From Candidatus Pacearchaeota archaeon CG_4_10_14_0_2_um_filter_35_33 (GTDB taxonomy: Archaea; Nanobdellota; Nanobdellia; Pacearchaeales; GW2011-AR1): a DNA stretch of 42,255 bases. Made by a program: the position numbers and the translations under genes. The stretch is from positions 1 through 42,255 of the forward strand of contig PFOR01000016.1 in assembly GCA_002792635.1 (NCBI GenBank). Reading direction: 5' to 3'. Position 1 is the first letter of the stretch. Every line of letters begins with the position of its first letter. The notes below the pieces were generated by a model, which had not been told where the DNA came from, made no database searches, and saw nothing but the letters and a program-made list of their open reading frames with translations. This document shows positions 29,604-36,628 of the stretch, in pieces.

Positions 29604-30311
29604 TTAGATATCTCTTAGTTTTTGGATTGTTTCTAAAGACGCGAGTTCCTTAAGATTTTTTGATATTTTTAGGATAATCTTTTTGTTGTTTTCTTTTGTT
29701 TTCTCGACGGGAACTCCTTTCTTTATTATCTTACCTATGTGGTCTCTGATGGATGATTCTGTTATTTGGAGATATTGGGATAGGAGCTGGTAATCGACGA
29801 CAAGGCCTTGTTCTTCTAATTGGTATAATATTGCGAAAACTTTCATTTCTGTGCTCGTTAATGCTTGAAATTTAATACGAACTTCTTCCTTTATTTCATT
29901 AATTGTTTCTATAACTTTTGATGCTTGATTTAGCCTGTTGTCTGTCTGTCGATGTGTCTGTCTGTCTGTCGAAACCCCCTTATTTCTAGTGGAAATAACT
30001 GAATTTGAGCTTTTTACAGCTTCTAGAGGGTAATTAACTGTCGATGTGTCTGTCGATGTGTCGACAGGAAACGAAGGGGTGTCTATATTCGCCTGTCGAT
30101 GTGTCTGTCTGTCTAAGGTTCGTTTAAGCAAATTAAAGCTGACGTTATGTTCCTTTATATTTGCTTTAATTTCTTGTAATTCTTGATTCTGTTTCTCTAT
30201 TAAAGATTTAAGACCTGCTAGTTCAGTTTCTAGGTATTGGTAATTATAATATAAATTGTAAATGTCTTCCTTAGCTTTGTCGAAGGCTTGTCTTATCTTT
30301 TCTGGATTCAT
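29604..30311 (-). CDS. Coiled-coil plus winged-helix DNA-binding protein, copy 2
   Basis: 235 aa. A coiled coil (about residues 1-70: YQYLETELAGLKSLIEKQNQ and onward), a polar low-complexity linker (about 68-132) and a C-terminal winged helix (TSTEMKVFAILYQLEEQGLV, YQLLSQYLQITESSIRDHIG). The linker reads DRQTHRQ twice and VDTSTDTSTV once, yet all come from the same DNA repeat in two frames. Architecture mirrors the gene at 28729, which is convergent with it. Probably a locus-specific DNA-binding protein; a role in replication or partition is suggested by the embedded repeats and ORB-like sites. Confidence 0.62.
   Translation of the reverse strand: MNPEKIRQAFDKAKEDIYNLYYNYQYLETELAGLKSLIEKQNQELQEIKANIKEHNVSFNLLKRTLDRQTHRQANIDTPSFPVDTSTDTSTVNYPLEAVKSSNSVISTRNKGVSTDRQTHRQTDNRLNQASKVIETINEIKEEVRIKFQALTSTEMKVFAILYQLEEQGLVVDYQLLSQYLQITESSIRDHIGKIIKKGVPVEKTKENNKKIILKISKNLKELASLETIQKLRDI
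29947..30109. repeat. Iteron-like repeats inside the winged-helix gene
   Basis: TGTCGATGTGTCTGTC occurs exactly at 29947-29962, 30039-30054 and 30094-30109, and as TGTCGATGTGTCGACA at 30051-30066, with extra TGTC units beside them. On the coding (minus) strand the copies at 29947 and 30094 are read as DRQTHRQ and those at 30039-30066 as VDTSTDTST, a different reading frame. Conservation of DNA across frames points to a protein-binding or recombination function rather than to the peptide. Confidence 0.8.
29973..30080. other. Pair of ORB-like sites in opposite orientation
   Basis: Plus strand 30063-30080 reads GACAGGAAACGAAGGGGT, very close to Sulfolobus-type origin recognition boxes (a CAGGAAACG-A/G-AGGGGT core). 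The minus strand of 29973-29995 reads TTCCACTAGAAATAAGGGG, close to the TTCCA-S-TGGAAAC...GGGG form of euryarchaeal ORBs. The G-strings point outward, with about 70 bp including two iteron-like repeats between them. ORB consensus is from established knowledge; binding here is inference. Confidence 0.45.
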
Positions 30312-30335
30312 TGAATTTACCAGGTTTTTATAGAT

Positions 30336-30608
30336 TTAAGGATTATTGTTCTTGAAAACCGTGAATGCTTGATTGGATAGCCTCCATCTTTGCCTGCGTT
30401 TATAATCAAGCCCTTCCGGATTCTTATTGATTTCTGTTACTAGAAATTTTGATTTCAGGTCTTGGAGAAGAGCTTTGACAAACTCTTCGTCCCGGGCTAT
30501 CTCTTGGGCTATATGGGCTGTAAATGCTGATTGAGGAGATATAGAATATAAGTGGTGCAGAATTTGTTCTTGAATCTTGGCTTGCTTCTTGTTAGATATT
30601 TTTGGCAT
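30336..30608 (-). CDS. Small winged-helix protein
   Basis: 90 aa. NKKQAKIQEQILHHLYSISP, SAFTAHIAQEIARDEEFVKA and LLQDLKSKFLVTEI form a helix-turn-helix and wing, with a basic loop (DYKRRQRWRLSNQA). An ArsR/MarR-size DNA-binding domain without ligand-binding regions. It is upstream of, and on the same strand as, the gene at 29604 with a 24-nt gap, so the two may be co-transcribed. Confidence 0.62.
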   Translation of the reverse strand: MPKISNKKQAKIQEQILHHLYSISPQSAFTAHIAQEIARDEEFVKALLQDLKSKFLVTEINKNPEGLDYKRRQRWRLSNQAFTVFKNNNP

Positions 30609-30706
30609 GATATTGGTTGGAATTGAAGTTTATAGATATTCGGTTTTCTAAACGATAGTTTCTTAAATGCTGGCTTCCGGGGATGGCTAAGTGATTTCTA
30701 TTTAAG

Positions 30707-33295
30707 ATGGCTGGAAAAATTGAATATATTGAAGCGTTGGAAAAGAAGGAGGTATCTGGGATTTTGAATCCTTTGGTTAAAGAATGGTTTTTTTCCCGTT
30801 TTTCGGATTTTTCATTGACACAGTTGTATGGGGTTAAGAGGATTTATGATAGAAAGAATATACTTATCTCGGCTCCTACTGGTGGAACTAAGACTTTGAC
30901 TGCCTTTCTTGGCATTCTGAATTATCTTGTTGGTTTGGCATTAAAAGACGAGTTAGAAGATAAGATATATTGTGTTTATACATCTCCATTAAAAGCTTTG
31001 AGTAATGATATTTTTGTTAATCTTGAACAGCCGTTGAAGGAGATAGGAGAATTGGCTGAGAAGAAGGGATTAAAGATGCAGAAAATACGTGTTGGGCTTC
31101 GTACAGGAGATACCACCGCTAGTGAAAGAGCGAAGATGGTTAGAAAGGTTCCGCATATTTTGGTTACAACTCCTGAATCATTATCAATAATCTTAACGAC
31201 ACCTAAGTTTGTTGAGAATTTTAGGGCGGTGGAGTTTGTTGTTGAAGATGAAATTCATGCTATGGCTAATAAGCGTGGAGTCTACTTGTCATTATCTCTT
31301 GAAAGGTTGCATGAAAAGAGTTTGATTGAACCGGTTAGAATAGGCCTTAGTGCGACTATTGCTCCGATAGAGGAAATTGCCCGGTTTTTGGTTGGAAAAA
31401 ACAGGGATTGTTTGATTGCCAAAGTTGAGTTAGTTAGGGATATTGATATAAAGCTTATTAGTCCTGCTGAAGATGTCTTAGAAGCAGAGGACCCAGAGAA
31501 TAAAAAGAAGTTGTATAAGATTTTGGATGAATTAATTGATGAACATAAAACTACTTTGATATTTACTAATACAAGGGCAGCTACTGAAAGGGTTGTACAT
31601 CATCTTGATGATTATTTTCCTGGAAAGTATATTGGGTTGATAGGGGTGCACCATTCTTCAATGAGTAAGAATAAAAGATTTGAGATTGAGGAAAAGCTTC
31701 GGAACGGGAAGTTGAAAGTTGTTGTTTCTTCGACTTCGTTAGAGCTGGGAATTGACATTGGTAGTATTGATTTAGTTGTTTTACTTAGAAGCCCGAAGAG
31801 TGTTGCTCGTGCACTTCAGCGTATAGGTCGTGCGGGGCATCAATTACATGCAAATCCCAAGGGAAGGTTTGTTGTTTTGGATAGAGATGATTTGATTGAA
31901 TCCGGGATTTTGATGAAGAGCATGGTTGAGAAGAAGATTGATGAGGTGCAAATTCCTAAGAATTGTTTAGATGTTTTAGCACAGCAGATATATGGGATGG
32001 CTATTTCAAAGATTTGGAATGCTGAAGAGATGTTGAAAGCAATTAGGAGGAGTTATTGTTATTCTGATTTGAAAAAAGATGATTTTTATGATGTTATTTC
32101 GTATTTGGCAGGGGATTATGCGTTGGAACATAGGAATGTTTATGCTAAGATTTGGTATGATGAAGAAACCAAGGAAATTGGGAAGAGGGGAAAACTTGCC
32201 AGGGTTTTATACATGACTAATATTGGAACGATTCCTGAAGAAGGTTTTATTGAAGTTGTGATTCAGAGCCCCTCTGAAAGACGAGGACAAAGTGTTGGGA
32301 AAATTGATGAAGCTTTTTTAGAGAGGATAAAGAAAGGAGATGTGTTTGTTTTGGGAGGGGGCAAGTATCAATTTATGTTTTCAAGAGGCATGAAAGCTTA
32401 TGTTATTGCTGATGTTTCTAGGACTCCTACGGTGCCCTCATGGTTTTCGGAGCAGTTACCATTGAGTTTTGATGTTGCTAATGATATTGCTCGTTTTAGA
32501 GGATTGGTAAGAGAAAGAATAAAGAAACCTAAGGAGGCGATTGATTTTATTGAGGATTATTTATACATTAATAGGGCTGGGGCGAAGAATATTTACCAGT
32601 ATATTAGAGAACAATATAAGTTTTCTGAAATCCCGGATAACAGGACAATAGTTGTTGAAAAATTTAAAGAGGATAAGGAATATTTGTTATTTCATAGCAT
32701 GGTTGGACGTAGGGTAAATGATGCTTTGGCTAGGGCTTACGCATTTGCAGCTGCCAGATTTAGGATGAGGGATATTGAGATTGGGATTAATGATAATGGA
32801 TTTTTTATAGCTGGTGAGCAGTTGGATGAGAAGAAGATATTAAAAGCGGTTACGGCTGACAAGTTGGATGGAATTCTTAAGCAGGCAATTGAGAAGACTG
32901 ATGTTTTGAAAAGAAGGTTTAGGCATTGTGCGGCTAGGGGATTAATGATTCTTAGAAGTTATAAAGGAAGAACAAAGAGTGTTGGTAAACAGCAAGTACA
33001 TTCTCATTTTCTCTTGGCTGCTGTTAAGAAGATTTCAGATGAGTTTCCTATATTACGTGAGGCGCGGCGGGAGGTTTTAGAAGATTTGATGGATGTTGGT
33101 AATGCGAAGAAGGTTTTATTAAAGTTGGATTCTGGAAAAATGAAGTTTAAGGTTGTTAGAACCCCAATGGTAAGTCCGTTTGGATTGAATTTGATAATGC
33201 AAGGGCATGCTGATTTGATTAAGGTGGAAGATAAGATTAAGTTTTTGAAGAGGATACATCAGTTACATTTGAAAGTGATTGGAGAAGATATTTAG
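30707..33295 (+). CDS. lhr: Lhr-type superfamily 2 helicase
   Basis: 862 aa ATP-dependent 3'-5' helicase of the Lhr core type, probably acting in DNA repair. Motif I is APTGGTKT (residues 56-63), where the usual glycine before the lysine is threonine. Motif II is DEIH (181-184), with TTPESLS, LSATIAP, STSLELGIDIG and QRIGRAGHQ as later motifs, then the long C-terminal winged-helix/Lhr domain. Followed by a metallophosphoesterase, a common archaeal pairing. Confidence 0.92.
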   Translation: MAGKIEYIEALEKKEVSGILNPLVKEWFFSRFSDFSLTQLYGVKRIYDRKNILISAPTGGTKTLTAFLGILNYLVGLALKDELEDKIYCVYTSPLKALSNDIFVNLEQPLKEIGELAEKKGLKMQKIRVGLRTGDTTASERAKMVRKVPHILVTTPESLSIILTTPKFVENFRAVEFVVEDEIHAMANKRGVYLSLSLERLHEKSLIEPVRIGLSATIAPIEEIARFLVGKNRDCLIAKVELVRDIDIKLISPAEDVLEAEDPENKKKLYKILDELIDEHKTTLIFTNTRAATERVVHHLDDYFPGKYIGLIGVHHSSMSKNKRFEIEEKLRNGKLKVVVSSTSLELGIDIGSIDLVVLLRSPKSVARALQRIGRAGHQLHANPKGRFVVLDRDDLIESGILMKSMVEKKIDEVQIPKNCLDVLAQQIYGMAISKIWNAEEMLKAIRRSYCYSDLKKDDFYDVISYLAGDYALEHRNVYAKIWYDEETKEIGKRGKLARVLYMTNIGTIPEEGFIEVVIQSPSERRGQSVGKIDEAFLERIKKGDVFVLGGGKYQFMFSRGMKAYVIADVSRTPTVPSWFSEQLPLSFDVANDIARFRGLVRERIKKPKEAIDFIEDYLYINRAGAKNIYQYIREQYKFSEIPDNRTIVVEKFKEDKEYLLFHSMVGRRVNDALARAYAFAAARFRMRDIEIGINDNGFFIAGEQLDEKKILKAVTADKLDGILKQAIEKTDVLKRRFRHCAARGLMILRSYKGRTKSVGKQQVHSHFLLAAVKKISDEFPILREARREVLEDLMDVGNAKKVLLKLDSGKMKFKVVRTPMVSPFGLNLIMQGHADLIKVEDKIKFLKRIHQLHLKVIGEDI

Positions 33296-33330
33296 TATAG
33301 TTATGTTTGAATAAGATAATTGGTTGTATA

Positions 33331-33525
33331 AGTTGTGGCTGTTAGGTATTAAAGGGTTGAGGGATATAAGATACTGATGACTACTGAAAGAAACGGAGAA
33401 ATTTTTTAGTGGGGGTTGTTATGCCTTCCTGCAATGGGCCGAACCTGTAAGAGATACTGGAAGCCCTGTTAAAGAAAGTTATTAGAGGAGAATAATTCGT
33501 AAGGCTGTGTAGGGCCTCTTTAGTT
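33331..33525 (+). ncRNA. Possible structured non-coding RNA
   Basis: This gene-free stretch between lhr and the phosphoesterase gene is clearly richer in G+C than its flanks and shows possible pairings: AGCCCT (33471-33476) with AGGGC near 33511, and AGAGG (33484-33488) with CCTCT (33516-33520). No open frame of note crosses it. I compared it by memory with SRP RNA, RNase P RNA and 5S rRNA and found no clear match, so identity is open. Confidence 0.35.
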
Positions 33526-33557
33526 AAATTTAATTAGTCTTTTTCTGGGAAATTAAT

Positions 33558-34271
33558 ATGGAAGTTGAATATGTTGGGAAATGTTTGTTATTAAACATTG
33601 ATGGGAAGAAGATTTTAGTAATTGGAGACCTGCATCTTGGTTATTCTGAAAGTTTGAGGCGTTCTGGTGTTTTAATTCCTGGAGATTCTTTTAAGGAAGT
33701 TGTAAGAGAACTGGGTAAGATAATGGAAAAAACAGGAAATGTCAACGAGATTGTTCTTTTGGGAGATTTAAAACATGAGTTTGGAGGGATTTCAAATGCA
33801 GAATGGAGAGAGATAAAAGAGTTGTTAGATTATTTAAAGAAAAAAGGGAAAGTGATTATTGTTAAGGGAAATCATGATAAAATAACGGAAGTTATTACAA
33901 AACAGAAGGGATTAGGATTAGTTGATTATTATATTATTGATGGGGTCGCATTCGTACATGGCGATAGGAAGTTAGAAGAAAGTGAAATATATGATAAGAA
34001 AATAAAATATTGGGTTATTGGGCATGGGCATCCAGCTATTAAGATTACGGACAATGTTAAGGAGGAAAAGTATAAGTGTTTTTTAGTTGGAAAGTATAAG
34101 AAAAAAGATGTGATTATTGTTCCGAGTTTTTTTGATGTTAATCTTGGAAGTGATCCGAGGGATTTTGATTTGGGTTTGGCTTGGAAGTTTGATTTAATGA
34201 GGTTTGTGGTAAGAGTTATTGAAGGGTTGGATGTGTTGAACTTTGGAGAATTGGGAAAATTGAATTATTGA
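33558..34271 (+). CDS. Calcineurin-like metallophosphoesterase (Lhr-associated)
   Basis: 237 aa. Two-metal phosphoesterase motifs in order: GDLHLG (D24, H26), LLGDLKHEFGG, KGNHD, FVHGD and GHGHP. This is the small archaeal family often beside Lhr or DNA ligase and presumed to act on nucleic acid ends. All metal ligands are present. Its last 7 nt overlap the end of the convergent SecB-like gene. Confidence 0.88.
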   Translation: MEVEYVGKCLLLNIDGKKILVIGDLHLGYSESLRRSGVLIPGDSFKEVVRELGKIMEKTGNVNEIVLLGDLKHEFGGISNAEWREIKELLDYLKKKGKVIIVKGNHDKITEVITKQKGLGLVDYYIIDGVAFVHGDRKLEESEIYDKKIKYWVIGHGHPAIKITDNVKEEKYKCFLVGKYKKKDVIIVPSFFDVNLGSDPRDFDLGLAWKFDLMRFVVRVIEGLDVLNFGELGKLNY

Positions 34272-34693
34272 TTTGATTGACGAGTTAATGAAGGGATTCT
34301 TATATGGGATGGTAATCCAAGTTCATCTTGTAGTTGGAGTGCCTTTGGAGCACATTTTCTTAAAATAAAATTGTAAAGGAAGACCGTTGCATTTTTAGGG
34401 ATTTTTTTCTTTTTCCAGGATTTAATAATGTCTTTTGATTCTTCCTTAGATACATTTAGGGTTATTGCTCCCTCAAATAAGATTTGAGCCATAAAATCTT
34501 CTTTCTTTGTAGAAACATCTTTGTAATTTAAAATATGGGTAAATCTTAATTTGACTGCTTCGGTGTCCTTTAAAAGATCTAATTTTTCCTTTGAAATATC
34601 TTGAAATTCTATTTTTGCATCTACATTTATTTGTTTAGAATGTTTTTCTTTGTTCCCTTGTATTTTTGTAAAATTAAATCCGATGACTTGCAT
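34265..34693 (-). CDS. 142-aa protein, possibly SecB-like
   Basis: Alternating beta strands (INVDAKIEFQDI, AVKLRFTHILNY, AQILFEGAITLNVS) are followed by a helix (ATVFLYNFILRKCAPKALQL) and a final GLPSHIRIPSL. This order resembles SecB-fold chaperones, where strand, helix and a proline-rich end follow one another, but sequence identity is not evident. An export-chaperone or other binding role is a guess. Expression is supported by a TATA-like TTTATAAA just upstream on the minus strand. Confidence 0.45.
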   Translation of the reverse strand: MQVIGFNFTKIQGNKEKHSKQINVDAKIEFQDISKEKLDLLKDTEAVKLRFTHILNYKDVSTKKEDFMAQILFEGAITLNVSKEESKDIIKSWKKKKIPKNATVFLYNFILRKCAPKALQLQDELGLPSHIRIPSLTRQSNQ

Positions 34694-34727
34694 TAAGAGG
34701 TTTATAGTTTGGGGTTTATAAAGATTA

Positions 34728-34988
34728 TTACATTAAATCTTCTTCTGAAACTACTACGAAATCACCTATTGCAACAATAGAATTGTAGGGAATTATCATT
34801 TCTTTTTGGGGGGTTATTTCAAGATTAAGGTTTTTTACATAGGCTGTGTGATCTTTTAGAAGCATTTGAATTAGTTCCCCTGTTCTAGTTTCAAAAGTAA
34901 TGTCCTTTACGGTACCTAATCTTTTACCCTCTTTTGTTACAACGAGGCGACCAACGACTTCCCTTAAAGGCTTTTTATCTAAACCCAT
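34728..34988 (-). CDS. PRC-barrel domain protein
   Basis: 86 aa, a single PRC barrel: LREVVGRLVVTKEGKRLGTV, KDITFETRTGELIQMLLKD and MIIPYNSIVAIGDFVVVSE. Free-standing archaeal PRC-barrel proteins include partners of FtsZ and RNA-metabolism proteins, so the exact role is open. A minus-strand ATTTAAATAC lies about 22-31 nt before the start at 34988. It borders the candidate replication origin. Confidence 0.85.
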   Translation of the reverse strand: MGLDKKPLREVVGRLVVTKEGKRLGTVKDITFETRTGELIQMLLKDHTAYVKNLNLEITPQKEMIIPYNSIVAIGDFVVVSEEDLM

Positions 34989-35126
34989 GTTGTGAGTAAA
35001 GAGGCTTTGTATTTAAATATTATGATAATGAAAAGAATTGATTTAGGGCATTTGTTGGATAGTTAAAATAAATTTAAGGACCCTGACCCTTTGATTTCTT
35101 ATGGAAAATATGAAAGGGTTTAAATA

Positions 35127-35296
35127 CTGGAGGTAAACAGGTTTTTTTAATTTTCTTTTTTAAAGTTTATTATATTATATTATATATATTATATTAATTA
35201 TTAATTAATATATGTATTAAAACAAGAACGTTCGTTTAATTTTGTTATTTATATTTTTTAATGAAATGGTTTCCAGTGGAAATAATGGTGTAGGGT
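35127..35296. other. Candidate replication origin (oriC) upstream of orc1/cdc6
   Basis: The 425-bp gap 34989-35413 has no gene. It contains TTTCCAGTGGAAA (35270-35282), a palindrome matching the core of archaeal ORB elements, followed by ATAATGGTGTAGGG. A weaker match, CTGGAGGTAAACAGG, lies at 35127-35141. Between them is an almost pure A+T tract (about 35143-35220, TATATTATATTATATATATT and more) suited to unwinding. Position next to orc1/cdc6 is the standard archaeal arrangement. Confidence 0.65.
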
Positions 35297-35413
35297 ATTT
35301 AATGCAAAATTATGCTTTGTTCGACGAAAAAGTGGCATTTGGATAAGAAATAAGGGTTATAAAATAGATAAGTTTATAATGTGATTTGATTTTTCTAAGC
35401 TAGAAAAAAGAGG

Positions 35414-36622
35414 ATGGCACAGAAATTAGATAAAATATTTGATTCTTTTGTTGAAAATAATTTGTTTAAGGATAAGAGGGTTTTACAAACTAATTATACC
35501 CCCGATACTATTCCTCATAGGGATAATCAGATAGAAAATGTGGCTTCTATTCTTGCGCCCGCCCTTAGGGGAGACAGGGTGAGTAATTTGTTTATTTATG
35601 GGAAGACGGGGACTGGCAAGACATTAAGTGTTCAACATGTTACTAATGAATTAATGAAAAGGGTTAGCGATAGCAAAAGTGATAATCTAAAGGTGGTTTA
35701 TATTAATTGTAAGTTAAAAAAGATTGCAGATACAGAATATAGGATTCTTGCAGAAATAATAAATAGTTTAGGCGGCAGCGTTCCTATCACAGGCCTCCCT
35801 ACTGATGCAGTTTATAATAAGTTTGTGGATATGATTGATGATAAGAGGCAAAATGTTATTTTAATTTTGGATGAGGTTGATCAAGCGATTAAGAAAATAA
35901 GCGATAGCTTTCTTTATACATTAACAAGATTAAATAGTGACTTGAAGAATGCACAAATTGGAATAGTTGGCATTAGCAATAGTCTAACGTTTATGGATTG
36001 TTTAGACCCAAGGGTGAGGAGCAGTTTAGGCGAAGAAGAGTTGGTTTTTCCTCCTTATAATGCATTACAATTAATTGATATATTGAGAGAGCGATCTAAG
36101 ACTGCGTTTGTTGATGGTGTTTTAGGTGAGGAAGTTATTTCTAAGTGTGCTGCATATGCGGCCAGAGAACATGGAGATGCAAGAAGGGCTTTGGACTTAT
36201 TGAGGGTTGCAGGGGAACTGGCCGAGAGGACACAAAGCAAAAAAATAGAAGAAAAGCATATTGATGAGGCGAATAGTAAAATAGAAAAGGATAAAATGTT
36301 AGACATTATTGAAAATGAGCCAAGGCAGTTCCAGTTAGTTTTAATGGCTATAATGGATTTGACTGAAGATAAGAATTTTGATAAGATTTATACCGGAAAT
36401 ATTTATAATAAATATCAGGAAATTTGTGAAAAAACTAAGAATGAGATTTTAACACAGAGAAGGATTAGTGATATTATTGCTGAGTTTGACATGTTAGGCA
36501 TTATTAATGCAGACGTTGTGAGTAAAGGAAGGCAGGGCAGGACAAGAGTGATTAAGCTTATGTTATCTGAAAGTTTAAAGAAAAAAGCAAGAGAGATTTT
36601 ACTAGGCAATTTAAATATATGA
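35414..36622 (+). CDS. cdc6: Origin-binding initiator Orc1/Cdc6
   Basis: 402 aa AAA+ ATPase that recognises ORB elements and loads MCM. Seen: Walker A YGKTGTGKT (residues 62-70), Walker B VILILDEVDQ (about 150-159), sensor 1 GIVGISNSL, the arginine-containing RVRSSLGEEE, and a C-terminal winged helix (NEILTQRRISDIIAEFDMLG) for DNA binding. The TAA... AT-rich leader before it contains the candidate origin. It is 6 nt upstream of the DP1 gene and probably co-transcribed with it. Confidence 0.95.
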   Translation: MAQKLDKIFDSFVENNLFKDKRVLQTNYTPDTIPHRDNQIENVASILAPALRGDRVSNLFIYGKTGTGKTLSVQHVTNELMKRVSDSKSDNLKVVYINCKLKKIADTEYRILAEIINSLGGSVPITGLPTDAVYNKFVDMIDDKRQNVILILDEVDQAIKKISDSFLYTLTRLNSDLKNAQIGIVGISNSLTFMDCLDPRVRSSLGEEELVFPPYNALQLIDILRERSKTAFVDGVLGEEVISKCAAYAAREHGDARRALDLLRVAGELAERTQSKKIEEKHIDEANSKIEKDKMLDIIENEPRQFQLVLMAIMDLTEDKNFDKIYTGNIYNKYQEICEKTKNEILTQRRISDIIAEFDMLGIINADVVSKGRQGRTRVIKLMLSESLKKKAREILLGNLNI

Positions 36623-36628
36623 TGTTAA

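Noticed and set aside
29935-30115. CRISPR array
   Set aside because: Repeats are short, partly overlapping, without unique spacers of constant length, and lie inside a coding frame.
33331-33525. SRP RNA or RNase P RNA
   Set aside because: The conserved SRP GGAAGG-type S-domain loop and the RNase P CR-I/CR-V motifs were not found by eye, so only an unspecified RNA is proposed.
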